From positions 1 through 64,000 of the forward strand of contig NZ_FQVH01000002.1 of the NCBI RefSeq assembly GCF_900129075.1: DNA of 64,000 bases, read 5' to 3'. The notes under the pieces were generated by a model. The model was not told the DNA's origin. It ran no database searches and saw only the letters and a list, made by a program, of their open reading frames with translations. The position numbers and the translations under genes are program-made. Positions 8,465 to 16,756 of the stretch are shown here, one piece after another. Numbering within the stretch: position 1 is the first letter of the stretch; each line of letters opens with the position of its first letter. This stretch comes from Caldanaerobius fijiensis DSM 17918. Its GTDB lineage: Bacteria > Bacillota > Thermoanaerobacteria > Thermoanaerobacterales > Caldanaerobiaceae.

Positions 8465-8501
8465 CCAGCGATTTGAGGACACATCCTCCTCAAATCGCTG
8501 G
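8465..8501 (+). terminator. 15-bp perfect hairpin after the binding-protein gene
   Basis: The arm at 8465-8479 pairs perfectly with 8487-8501 around a 7-base loop. No T-tract follows, so it is a weak intrinsic terminator at best. It may instead protect the 3' end of the abundant binding-protein mRNA while letting some transcription pass into the next gene. Confidence 0.6.
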
Positions 8502-8553
8502 AATAAATGATGGATATAATGGGCATATTCACATGTTGGAAAGGGAAGTAGTT

Positions 8554-10077
8554 ATGAGAAATATAATGTTAATTCCTTTAGATGAAAGGCCGTGCAATTA
8601 TAATTATCCTTTAATGCTGGCCAGAGATACAGACGTTAATTTGTTATTACCACCTAGAGAGATCCTTGGGTACAAGAAAAAACCCGCCCAAATTGATGAT
8701 TTATGGGAGTGGCTTATAAAGAATATATCTGATTGTGATTACTTAATAGTTTCCATAGACATGCTCGTATATGGGGGAATCGTTCCATCCAGATTGCACA
8801 GCTTTACTGAAAAAGAGTGTCTTGAGAGACTTGAGCGGCTAAAAGAAATAAAGGATAGCAATAAAAAGTTAAAAATAATGGCATTTAATCTCATAATGAG
8901 AGTGCCATCATATGACAGCAGTGAAGAAGAACCGGATTATTATGCTTATTACGGAGCGAGAATATTCAGATATTCCTGGCTTTGGGATATCATTAATAGA
9001 GGCATGGCATCTGATGGGGATAAAAATGAATTTGAAAACTTAAAAAAAGAAATTCCTGACGATGTTTTGGATGATTATATAAATAGGCGCAAGGTTAATT
9101 CATCTGTAAACTTGCAAGCAGTTGATATGGTAAAGCGCGGTATAATAGATTTTTTAATTATCCCCCTTGACGATTGTTCTGAATATGGCTTTTCTTCATT
9201 GGAACAGCAAAAAATACTTGATGAAGTTGAAAAAAATAATCTTCAGGATAAAGTTTATATTTATCCGGGCGCCGATGAAGTTGGTTGTACACTGCTAGCG
9301 CGGGCGTATAACGAATTAAATAATACAAAGCCCTGTGTTTATGTAAGGTATTCTTCAACCATAGGTCCGCAAATCATACCTAAATATGAAGACAGGCCTT
9401 TAAATGAGAGCATAAAGTCCCAGGTCATAGCGGCAGGTGGCATAATTGTAGATAATTCCAGTGATGCAGATATTGTGCTCATGGTAAATTCACCTGCTCT
9501 GGGCGGGCACAAGATGGGAGAATCTCCAGAGGCTGTCTACTACAAAGATAGATCTTACTATTCTATGAGGAATTTGAGGGAATTCGTAGAAGCCTTGAAA
9601 TACTATATAGGGAAAAATAAAAGGTGTTCTATTGCTGATGTGGCGTTTTGCAATGGGGCAGATCAAGAACTTTTAAATATGCTATTAAAACAGGATTTAA
9701 TAGACAAGATATATTCTTATGCCGGTTGGAATACATCTGGAAATACATTGGGCACTGTCATATCTCATTCTATGATAAAATTTAATTGTAATAAAAGCGG
9801 TATTGATGATTTTTATGTACTCAGGCTATTAGAGGATTGGGGTTATCAGGCTATGATAAGACAGGACATAAGTAGAGAAGACCTTCCAGTCCTGGGGTTG
9901 TCCTATTTTGATATAAAAGATAAGAATGAAAAAGTGGCTGAAAAAGCAAAGAGAAGGTTGATGGATTTTAAATCGAAAAACCTCGAAAAGGTTATGAGAG
10001 GATATGAGATTGAAAGAGTTTATTTCCCGTGGAACAGGTTATTTGAAATAGGCATTGAGCTCAAGAAAATAGATTGA
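8554..10077 (+). CDS. DUF4127 family protein
   Basis: A 507-residue soluble protein recognised as DUF4127 from the N-terminal LIPLDERPCNY motif (residues about 5-15), the LIVSIDMLVYGGIVPSR segment, and YPGADEVGCTLLAR in the middle. No signal peptide or membrane segment is seen. I know no established biochemical role. Conserved Asp, Glu, Arg and His residues in these motifs suggest an enzyme. The frame extends upstream to 8473, through the hairpin. The ATG at 8554, preceded by GGAAAGGGAAG, is the likelier start. The gene overlaps nothing and ends 15 bp before the ROK kinase, so it probably takes part in the same catabolic pathway. Confidence 0.8.
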   Translation: MRNIMLIPLDERPCNYNYPLMLARDTDVNLLLPPREILGYKKKPAQIDDLWEWLIKNISDCDYLIVSIDMLVYGGIVPSRLHSFTEKECLERLERLKEIKDSNKKLKIMAFNLIMRVPSYDSSEEEPDYYAYYGARIFRYSWLWDIINRGMASDGDKNEFENLKKEIPDDVLDDYINRRKVNSSVNLQAVDMVKRGIIDFLIIPLDDCSEYGFSSLEQQKILDEVEKNNLQDKVYIYPGADEVGCTLLARAYNELNNTKPCVYVRYSSTIGPQIIPKYEDRPLNESIKSQVIAAGGIIVDNSSDADIVLMVNSPALGGHKMGESPEAVYYKDRSYYSMRNLREFVEALKYYIGKNKRCSIADVAFCNGADQELLNMLLKQDLIDKIYSYAGWNTSGNTLGTVISHSMIKFNCNKSGIDDFYVLRLLEDWGYQAMIRQDISREDLPVLGLSYFDIKDKNEKVAEKAKRRLMDFKSKNLEKVMRGYEIERVYFPWNRLFEIGIELKKID

Positions 10078-10092
10078 GGTGAATATAATTTT

Positions 10093-10989
10093 ATGTATAG
10101 GGTAGCGGCTTTGGATATAGGCGGCACAAAGATGCTTGGCGGGATTATTTCGGAAGATGGCGAAATATTGTATTCTGAGGAAATAGCTACGTGTGCCCAG
10201 TTGGGGAGAGACGCCGTTATAAAAAACATGCTACATATATTAAAACAGTTGCTAGACAATGTACCTGATGTAAAAGCCATAGGAGTGGGGACCACTGGCA
10301 GGGTAAATGTAAATGAGGGTACCATTTATCACGCTACTGATATGATGCCAGGATGGACAGGAGTAGATGTGGCGGGTATAATAAAGAAAAACTTTGGGCT
10401 GCCTGTTGCTGTCGAAAATGACGTTAATGCCATGGCTATTGGTGAAGGATGGTTGGGCGCGTCTAAAGATTATAATACATATCTTTGTCTCGCATTGGGG
10501 ACCGGTGTAGGAGGTGCTTATGTAGAAAACAGGCATATATTGCACGGCAGACATTGGGGCGGTGCTGAACTGGGCCATGTTCTGCTGCACGCGGGAGGCA
10601 GACAATGTCTGTGCGGATTAAAAGGATGCATCGAGCAGTACATATCTGGTACTGCTTTGTATAAAAGATATAACGAGCTATCAGGAGAAAATATAAAGTC
10701 GGCAAAGGATGTGATGGAAAGATTGCAAAGTTCTGATAAATTTGCTAAAATTGTTATTGATGAATTCACTACGGATTTGGCTTATTCAATACTTAGTTTA
10801 AATAATGCATTTGATCCTGAATTTTTTGTAATTGGCGGCGGCCTTATAGGTAGTATGAAATTGTGGTGGGAAGATTTTATGGAAAAATTATCAGCATATC
10901 AACCGAATTTTAAGGTACTTCCGGCAAAATTAGGTAATAAAGCAACCATGTTAGGCGCAGCCAGATTAGCGTTAAATCTTATCATATAA
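10093..10989 (+). CDS. ROK-family sugar kinase
   Basis: A 298-residue ROK protein (glucokinase / N-acetylmannosamine kinase / allokinase group). Seen: the phosphate-binding DIGGTK at residues 8-13, the catalytic VENDVNAMAIGE region, the ALGTGVGGAYV loop, and the complete zinc motif, with Glu159-x-x-His162, Cys172, Cys174 and Cys179 followed by GCIEQYISG. There is no N-terminal helix-turn-helix, so it is an enzyme rather than a repressor. It starts 15 bp after the DUF4127 stop, with GAGGTG overlapping that stop. With NanE upstream, ManNAc or GlcNAc is a reasonable substrate, though not proved. Confidence 0.88.
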   Translation: MYRVAALDIGGTKMLGGIISEDGEILYSEEIATCAQLGRDAVIKNMLHILKQLLDNVPDVKAIGVGTTGRVNVNEGTIYHATDMMPGWTGVDVAGIIKKNFGLPVAVENDVNAMAIGEGWLGASKDYNTYLCLALGTGVGGAYVENRHILHGRHWGGAELGHVLLHAGGRQCLCGLKGCIEQYISGTALYKRYNELSGENIKSAKDVMERLQSSDKFAKIVIDEFTTDLAYSILSLNNAFDPEFFVIGGGLIGSMKLWWEDFMEKLSAYQPNFKVLPAKLGNKATMLGAARLALNLII

Positions 10990-11008
10990 GTGTTGTGGGG
11001 TGATTGAA

Positions 11009-11536
11009 GTGGAATTTTATGATGTTGTGGAAAAAAGAAGGAGTATTAGAAAGTATATTAATAAGCCTATCCCTGAAGATACTATAAAAAAGGTGTTAAA
11101 TGCAGCACGATTAGCTCCATCCTGGGCTAACAAACAGTGCTGGAGGTTTGTTGTTGTATCAGATCCTGAATTGAGATTAAAATTAGGTGAAGTTATGAAG
11201 AATAATCCAAATAAATCGTGCTACGAAGATGCTCCTATAGATATTGTGATATGTGCGAGAAGGGAAGATTCTGGCATTCACGACGGCAAAGAGTATTTTA
11301 TGTTCGACGTGGGATTGGCTATGGAGAATCTGGTATTGGCAGCAGCACAAGAGGGATTAGGAACGTGCATAATAGGATGGTTTGATGGTGCTCCCATAAA
11401 GAAGTTGTTGGGCATACCTGAGCAATATGAGGTGGTGGCAGTTACCCCCTTGGGATATCCGGCAGAAACTCCCAATGCAAGGCTTAGAAAGCCTCTGGAT
11501 GAAATTGTATTCTACAATGGGTTTAATGAACGTTAA
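11009..11536 (+). CDS. nitroreductase-family flavoprotein
   Basis: A 175-residue FMN-dependent oxidoreductase of the nitroreductase family. Seen: the N-terminal RRSIRKY FMN-phosphate motif, APSWANKQCWRFVVV, the GLAMENLVLAAAQEGLG helix, and GYPAETP near the C-terminus. The GTG at 11009, six bases after GGGGTG, is preferred over the GTG at 11000. Being short and closely packed with the sugar genes, it may reduce a pathway intermediate or may simply be a passenger. Members of this family act on many substrates. Confidence 0.85.
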   Translation: MEFYDVVEKRRSIRKYINKPIPEDTIKKVLNAARLAPSWANKQCWRFVVVSDPELRLKLGEVMKNNPNKSCYEDAPIDIVICARREDSGIHDGKEYFMFDVGLAMENLVLAAAQEGLGTCIIGWFDGAPIKKLLGIPEQYEVVAVTPLGYPAETPNARLRKPLDEIVFYNGFNER

Positions 11537-11559
11537 CAGCTTTGTAGGAGGAAAAAAAG

Positions 11560-12420
11560 GTGGATAAAACAGACAAAACTGAAAGCATTATTCTAAAAAT
11601 AAGAAGCATATACGATTCTTTAACCAAAGCAGAGAAAAAGGTTGCAGATGTGGTATTAGATAAAGCAGATGAGATTATATACGATTCCATAACCGAGTTG
11701 GCTGAAAAATGTAGCGTTGGCGAAACCACCATAATACGATTTTGCAGGAAAATAGGTTTATCGGGATATCAGGAATTCAAGCTTTTGCTTGCGAGAGATC
11801 TTGTAGTCCCTGAAGAAAATCTCCATGAAAATATCAGTGCCAATGACGATCTTGAGACATTGGTTCAAAAAATCGCGGCTGATAATATACAAGTGATAAA
11901 TAACACCACGAAGATTTTATCAATAACTCAGCTGGAGAATGCTGTTAATGCCATAATTAATGCTCAGCGAATTGAGATCTATGGCGTTGGTGCCTCAAGC
12001 TATACGGCTTTTGATGCTATGTATAAATTTAAGAGATTGGGGTTGTTTGCTAATACCTATCCGGATGCCCATATGCAGGCTATGTCTGCTACGACTTTGT
12101 CAGAAAAAGATGTGGCTATAGGTATATCGTTTAGCGGCAGCACGAGAGATACTGTCCATTCACTGGAAATTGCTAAAAAGGCAGGAGCTAAGGTAATCTG
12201 TATAACAAATCATGCGCGATCGCCAATAACAAAATATGCAGATATTGTATTGTTGACTTCGATAAAAGAAACCCCTTTGAGAAGTGGAGCCTTGACATCG
12301 AAAATTGCTCAGTTATATATACTGGATATTTTATATACGGCTGTAGCGATGAGAATAAAAGAAAAAGCCCTGGAGAACATAAACAAAACAGCTGAAGCTG
12401 TTCTGGATAAGCTGTATTAA
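11560..12420 (+). CDS. MurR/RpiR-family transcriptional regulator
   Basis: A 286-residue regulator with an N-terminal helix-turn-helix domain (residues about 1-80, with LAEKCSVGETTIIRFCRKIG as the recognition region) and a C-terminal SIS sugar-phosphate-binding domain (about 110-260, with IEIYGVGASSYTA and GISFSGSTRDTVHS). AGGAGG at 11546-11551 is 8 bases before the GTG start. RpiR proteins sense phosphosugars. Lying at the end of the cluster with NanE and a ROK kinase, it most likely controls this locus in response to a phosphorylated amino sugar. Its stop overlaps by 4 bp the stop of the convergent next gene. Confidence 0.9.
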   Translation: MDKTDKTESIILKIRSIYDSLTKAEKKVADVVLDKADEIIYDSITELAEKCSVGETTIIRFCRKIGLSGYQEFKLLLARDLVVPEENLHENISANDDLETLVQKIAADNIQVINNTTKILSITQLENAVNAIINAQRIEIYGVGASSYTAFDAMYKFKRLGLFANTYPDAHMQAMSATTLSEKDVAIGISFSGSTRDTVHSLEIAKKAGAKVICITNHARSPITKYADIVLLTSIKETPLRSGALTSKIAQLYILDILYTAVAMRIKEKALENINKTAEAVLDKLY

Positions 12421-12971
12421 ACTGTATTATTGGCATTGGTGTCAGGGCTTTTATTTTTATCCGTCGATTTTTCGTTTTGATCTAAACGGGTTTTTATGAT
12501 TTTTTCCAGGTCTTCTGTGTATCGGTTGATTTTAGCTGTGATACTTCTGTAGTTTAATATTTGTTGTTGATTTTTATTTATACAGCTTATTAAAGCTGTT
12601 TTTACGCTGTCAAAAAGGGCGTCTATGGTAATATAATCTGTGATATTTTCTTCATTTAAGGGTATATCTATTAAGTCTTCATTTACTATTCGATAATAGT
12701 GGATGGTACCGTCTAATCTGAGTATTAATTTTTCTTCAATATTTTTATCAAATATTACAATACCTTCACCTATCTCGAATATTTTGCCCATATAACTTCT
12801 TAAAATGATATTATCGATTTTAGTATATTCTGACAGATTTAAAAATATATCAATGATTTCTTTTACACAATTTCGCATAACCCTTTGCATTTCCTCATTT
12901 GCCCTATTTTTTTCTTGTTCTGATTCTTTGAGATTTTCCATTAATTTCTTAATATCATCAAGAATACCCAT
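12417..12971 (-). CDS. hypothetical coiled protein
   Basis: I do not recognise this 184-residue protein. It is acidic and basic by turns, starts with a helical and probably coiled-coil segment rich in Glu, Lys and Asn (residues 1-45), has a beta-rich middle (about 60-110), and ends in a helical segment and a Lys/Asn/Asp-rich tail. There is no signal peptide or membrane segment. GAGGTGG lies close upstream of the ATG, supporting real expression. It converges on the RpiR gene, and the two TAA stop codons overlap, sharing the four bases TTAA. Confidence 0.6.
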   Translation of the reverse strand: MGILDDIKKLMENLKESEQEKNRANEEMQRVMRNCVKEIIDIFLNLSEYTKIDNIILRSYMGKIFEIGEGIVIFDKNIEEKLILRLDGTIHYYRIVNEDLIDIPLNEENITDYITIDALFDSVKTALISCINKNQQQILNYRSITAKINRYTEDLEKIIKTRLDQNEKSTDKNKSPDTNANNTV

Positions 12972-13190
12972 TTTACCACCTCATATGTATTATCTTTAAA
13001 GCAGGCTCTAATTATGCAGAATTCGTAAAATGAAAGGGAAAAAAATTTTTTTTCAAATATGCAACAAAATTTAAGGATCTTTGCGATGTTTATATCGATA
13101 AATGAGCGATATAATAAGGAAAATAAAAGTGTATATTCACTGGTATTTATATAATTTTGCAAGATCTATAAAAAATTATTCAAAAATCTA

Positions 13191-13219
13191 TTGACAAAGT
13201 TATTCTATTGGCATAAAAT
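13191..13219 (+). promoter_or_regulatory. sigma-A-type promoter for the citrate/homocitrate synthase gene
   Basis: TTGACA (13191-13196), a 17-bp spacer and TAAAAT (13214-13219) lie about 40 bp upstream of the start codon. The rest of 12972-13256 shows no gene. Confidence 0.75.
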
Positions 13220-13256
13220 ATCTTTAAAATAATTCAGGAGGGGGAAATGACGTACC

Positions 13257-14414
13257 ATGTCTAATATTGCTAAAAAGATCTATCTCGTTGATACTACGCT
13301 TAGAGATGGCGAACAAACTGCAGGAGTCGTTTTTGCAAATGATGAAAAGGTTAGGATAGCAAAATTTTTAGATGAAATAGGCGTTCATCAATTAGAAGTT
13401 GGCATTCCAGCGATGGGCGGAGATGAAAAGGAAGCGATAAAGGCCATTGTTAAGGCGGGACTTAAAGCTAGCATCATGGCGTGGAATAGGGCAGTTATAA
13501 ACGATGTTCAGGAGTCTATCGATTGTGGCGTGGATGCTGTTGCGATATCAATTTCCACCTCTGATATCCATATAAAACATAAGCTTCAAAAGAGCAGAGA
13601 ATGGGTAATTGAGAGCATGGTACAGGCAACTGAATATGCTAAAAAACATGGACTATATGTTTCTGTTAATGCAGAAGATGCATCAAGGACGGATCCGGAA
13701 TTTTTAATAGAGTTTGCAAAGGCGGCTAAAAGCGCAGGAGCTGATAGGTTGCGCTTTTGTGATACAGTTGGTATATTAGATCCATTCAAGACATTTGACA
13801 AAATCAAATTTTTAAAGGATAATGTTGATATAGATGTCGAGATGCATACACACAATGATTTCGGCATGGCTACGGCGAATGCCATAGCTGGTATTATGGC
13901 AGGTGCCAATTACGTAGGTGTAACTGTAAACGGGTTAGGTGAAAGGGCGGGCAATGCTGCTTTAGAGGAAGTGGTAATGGCGCTTAAATACGTAGAGGGA
14001 ATAGATTTAAACATTGATACCAGGAGATTCAGAGAGATATCTGAATATGTAGCTATGGCGTCGGGAAGACAGTTGCCTTCGTGGAAGGCTATTGTAGGGT
14101 CCAATATGTTTGCTCATGAGTCGGGCATTCATGCTGACGGTACTATAAAAGATCCCAGGACCTATGAGGTATTTGATCCCAGTGAAGTAGGTCTTGAAAG
14201 GCAGATCGTCATAGGCAAACATTCTGGAACCGCTGCGATCAGAAAGAAATTTACTGAGTATGGAATAGATATTGATGAGGCAACAGCCAGAGAACTACTC
14301 CCTCGTGTGAGAGCAGCTGCCGTTTCGTTGAAGAGGTCGCTTTTTGACAAAGAACTCGTTTATATCTATGAGGACTATCTAAGAGAGAAGGAAGAAGGTA
14401 AAAAAGCACAATAA
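13257..14414 (+). CDS. homocitrate synthase / (Re)-citrate synthase-like protein (NifV/IPMS family)
   Basis: A 385-residue acetyl-CoA-dependent condensing enzyme of the DRE-TIM family. Seen: DTTLRDGEQ with Arg16-Asp17, the metal motif HTHND at 197-201, NGLGERAGNAALEE, and FAHESGIHADG. The C-terminal leucine-regulatory domain of LeuA is absent, as in NifV-type homocitrate synthases. An aconitase gene follows 20 bp downstream. No nif, lysine-pathway or leucine genes are nearby. In some clostridia relatives of this family act as (Re)-citrate synthases, so citrate synthesis feeding the adjacent aconitase is a serious alternative to homocitrate synthesis. AGGAGGGGG at 13237-13245 precedes the ATG. 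An ATG at 13247 closes after five codons. Confidence 0.8.
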   Translation: MSNIAKKIYLVDTTLRDGEQTAGVVFANDEKVRIAKFLDEIGVHQLEVGIPAMGGDEKEAIKAIVKAGLKASIMAWNRAVINDVQESIDCGVDAVAISISTSDIHIKHKLQKSREWVIESMVQATEYAKKHGLYVSVNAEDASRTDPEFLIEFAKAAKSAGADRLRFCDTVGILDPFKTFDKIKFLKDNVDIDVEMHTHNDFGMATANAIAGIMAGANYVGVTVNGLGERAGNAALEEVVMALKYVEGIDLNIDTRRFREISEYVAMASGRQLPSWKAIVGSNMFAHESGIHADGTIKDPRTYEVFDPSEVGLERQIVIGKHSGTAAIRKKFTEYGIDIDEATARELLPRVRAAAVSLKRSLFDKELVYIYEDYLREKEEGKKAQ

Positions 14415-14434
14415 TAGCATCAAGGGGGATTACA

Positions 14435-16363
14435 GTGGGTTACAATATTGTTCAAAAGATTTTGAAAGAACATTTGGTTTCAGGGAGTTTAGTCCCGGGC
14501 CACGAGATTGCAATTAAGATCGACCAAACTTTGACACAGGATTCTACTGGAACAATGGCATATTTACAATTTGAAGCAATGGGTATTTCCCGTGTCAAAA
14601 CGAAGCTTTCTGTAGCATATGTGGATCATAATATGTTGCAGGAAGGTTTTGAAAACGCAGATGATCACAAATATATTCAGACAGTGGCATCAAAACATGG
14701 CATATATTTTTCAAGACCAGGTAATGGGATATGCCATCAGGTGCACCTTGAAAGGTTTGGTGTACCGGGAGAGACGTTGTTGGGTTCTGACAGCCATACG
14801 CCGACAAATGGAGCTTTAGGAATGATCGCTATAGGTGCAGGAGGATTGGATGTAGCTGTGGCGATGGGCGGTGGCCCGTATTATCTTATAATGCCAAGGG
14901 TTATTAACGTTAGATTGCATGGTTCATTACGTCCATGGGTTTCTGCGAAGGACATTATTTTAGAATTATTGAGAAGGCTTACAGTAAAAGGCGGTGTAGG
15001 TAAGATCATCGAGTATTCCGGTGATGGCATAAAAACTCTGACCGTTCCAGAAAGAGCTACTATTGCCAATATGGGAGCTGAGCTGGGAGCGACTACATCT
15101 GTCTTCCCTAGCGATGAGATTACAAGAGATTTCTTAAATGCGCAGGGTAGACTGAAAGATTGGAAACTTATAGAAGCTGATGAGGATGCTGAATACGATG
15201 AAGTGATAGATATATATCTCGATAAATTAGAGCCGTTAATAGCGCAACCTCACAGCCCCGATAATGTGGTAAAAGTAAAAGAATTAGAAGGATTAAAAGT
15301 AGATCAGGTGGCAATTGGCAGCTGTACAAATTCATCATATATGGATATGATGAAAGTTGCAGCAATACTAAAGGGAAAGACAGTGCATCCTGATGTTTCA
15401 CTGGTTATTTCGCCTGGGTCCAGACAAGTATTTCAGATGCTGGCAAAAAACGGCGCTCTCGCAGATATGGTAGCTGCAGGTGCTAGAATATTGGAATGCG
15501 CGTGTGGACCGTGTATAGGTATGGGGCAGGCCCCAGCTACCAATGCGGTGTCTATAAGGACCTTCAATAGGAATTTTGAAGGCAGGAGTGGTACAAAGAG
15601 CGCTAAAGTATATCTTGCCAGTCCTGAGGTGGCTGCTACTGCTGCGATATATGGATGTATAAAAGATCCAAGGATATGGGGCAAAGAGATTCAGATCAGG
15701 TTACCTGAAAGATTTGAAATTAATGATAATATGATTATTCCACCGTCTGAAAATCCGGACGAAGTAGAAGTGGTAAGAGGTCCCAATATCAAACCGTTCC
15801 CATCTCATGAGCCATTGTCTGAAAAGCTGGAAGGTGAAGTATTATTAAAAGTAGGTGATAACATAACAACAGACCACATAATGCCTTCCAATGCCAGGTT
15901 GTTGCCCTTCAGGTCAAATATACCTAAACTTTCAGAACATTGCTTTGAAGGAGTAGATCCTGATTTCTCAAAGCGTGCAAAAGAAAAAGGCGGAGGTTTT
16001 ATCGTTGGTGGCGCAAATTATGGCCAGGGATCTAGCCGTGAACATGCAGCGTTAGTGCCTTTGTATCTTGGTATCAAATTTGTACTGGCAAAATCTTTTG
16101 CCAGAATACACAAAGCCAATTTGATAAACAACGGGATACTTCCTTTGACCTTTGTAAATGAAGAGGATTATGATGAGATATCACAGGGTGACGTCCTGGT
16201 ATTAGATGATGCTGTTGCACAGGTGAGATCAAAGGATAATATAGTTATAAAGAATATAACTAAAGGAAAAGAGATAATTGCCAATTTAGATGTATCTGAT
16301 AGAAATAGAGAGCTTTTGATTGCAGGTGGGCTTCTTAATTATACGTCGCTTTCTAACAGATAA
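14435..16363 (+). CDS. aconitate hydratase
   Basis: A 642-residue [4Fe-4S] hydro-lyase interconverting citrate and isocitrate (or homologues such as homoaconitate). The cluster ligands are visible as Cys297 (GSCTNSS) and Cys357/Cys360 (CACGPCIG). SDSHTPTNGALG and the C-terminal swivel domain with GGANYGQGSSREHAAL are also present. It is shorter than the roughly 890-residue AcnA and close to the monomeric type found in clostridia. It starts with GTG after AAGGGGGA and is probably co-transcribed with the synthase upstream. A terminator follows. No isocitrate dehydrogenase gene is in the window. Confidence 0.9.
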   Translation: MGYNIVQKILKEHLVSGSLVPGHEIAIKIDQTLTQDSTGTMAYLQFEAMGISRVKTKLSVAYVDHNMLQEGFENADDHKYIQTVASKHGIYFSRPGNGICHQVHLERFGVPGETLLGSDSHTPTNGALGMIAIGAGGLDVAVAMGGGPYYLIMPRVINVRLHGSLRPWVSAKDIILELLRRLTVKGGVGKIIEYSGDGIKTLTVPERATIANMGAELGATTSVFPSDEITRDFLNAQGRLKDWKLIEADEDAEYDEVIDIYLDKLEPLIAQPHSPDNVVKVKELEGLKVDQVAIGSCTNSSYMDMMKVAAILKGKTVHPDVSLVISPGSRQVFQMLAKNGALADMVAAGARILECACGPCIGMGQAPATNAVSIRTFNRNFEGRSGTKSAKVYLASPEVAATAAIYGCIKDPRIWGKEIQIRLPERFEINDNMIIPPSENPDEVEVVRGPNIKPFPSHEPLSEKLEGEVLLKVGDNITTDHIMPSNARLLPFRSNIPKLSEHCFEGVDPDFSKRAKEKGGGFIVGGANYGQGSSREHAALVPLYLGIKFVLAKSFARIHKANLINNGILPLTFVNEEDYDEISQGDVLVLDDAVAQVRSKDNIVIKNITKGKEIIANLDVSDRNRELLIAGGLLNYTSLSNR

Positions 16364-16383
16364 AAACCAGGTTTCCCTTTTAT

Positions 16384-16413
16384 GGCATGCAGAATGCATG
16401 CCTGCATTTTTTT
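16384..16413 (+). terminator. intrinsic terminator after the aconitase gene
   Basis: GGCATGC (16384-16390) pairs with GCATGCC (16396-16402) around a 5-base loop, followed by TGCATTTTTTT. Confidence 0.75.
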
Positions 16414-16414
16414 C

Positions 16415-16443
16415 TTGACAATGTTGATTGTAGTGTATATAAT
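16415..16443 (+). promoter_or_regulatory. consensus promoter of the tRNA-Val gene
   Basis: TTGACA (16415-16420), a 17-bp spacer and TATAAT (16438-16443) form a perfect sigma-A consensus, ending 19 bp before the tRNA. A strong stable-RNA promoter is expected here. Confidence 0.85.
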
Positions 16444-16462
16444 ATAACTTGTCAGGAGGGAT

Positions 16463-16536
16463 GGGGTTATAGCCCAGCTGGTTAGAGCGCCACGTTGACA
16501 TCGTGGAGGTCACAGGTTCGAGCCCTGTTAACCCCA
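16463..16536 (+). tRNA. tRNA-Val (anticodon GAC)
   Basis: A full cloverleaf is visible: acceptor GGGGTTA (16463-16469) with TAACCCC (16529-16535), anticodon stem CCACG/CGTGG with loop TTGACAT giving GAC at 16497-16499, and T arm ACAGG-TTCGAGC-CCTGT. The D stem has one C-A mismatch. CCA is not encoded. The gene stands alone, with its own promoter and terminator. Confidence 0.95.
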
Positions 16537-16555
16537 CACGCATTACAAAAGGATT

Positions 16556-16587
16556 CCGGCACTTTGTTTAGGTGTCGGATTTTTTAT
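16556..16587 (+). terminator. intrinsic terminator of the tRNA-Val transcript
   Basis: CCGGCAC (16556-16562) pairs with GTGTCGG (16572-16578) with one G-U pair, followed by ATTTTTTATTT. Confidence 0.8.
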
Positions 16588-16672
16588 TTGCTGTTTGAAT
16601 ATAATTTTATTTTAACTTGTTCGGGTTATAGCATTGTATTGATGTAAGGGACTTCCATACGGAGTTTCTAGA

Positions 16673-16681
16673 TGATATAAT
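16673..16681 (+). promoter_or_regulatory. extended -10 promoter element for the TGS/uridine-kinase gene
   Basis: TGATATAAT is a perfect TGnTATAAT extended -10 box 75 bp before the start codon. The -35 position shows no good match. Confidence 0.4.
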
Positions 16682-16756
16682 GGTATAACATAATGCAAAT
16701 GAATGTTTTTTTGTTTATGTTCTCCATATAATAATGTGAGTAAAGGAGGTATAAGG

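Noticed and set aside
12941-13162. 73-codon minus-strand ORF upstream of the coiled hypothetical gene
   Set aside because: It overlaps the start of the better-supported gene, has low-complexity AT-driven composition and no ribosome site.
16286-16543. Minus-strand ORF of 85 codons containing GLEPVTSTMSTWRSNQ
   Set aside because: It lies antisense across the tRNA-Val gene and its promoter. This peptide is a well-known false translation of tRNA complements in databases.
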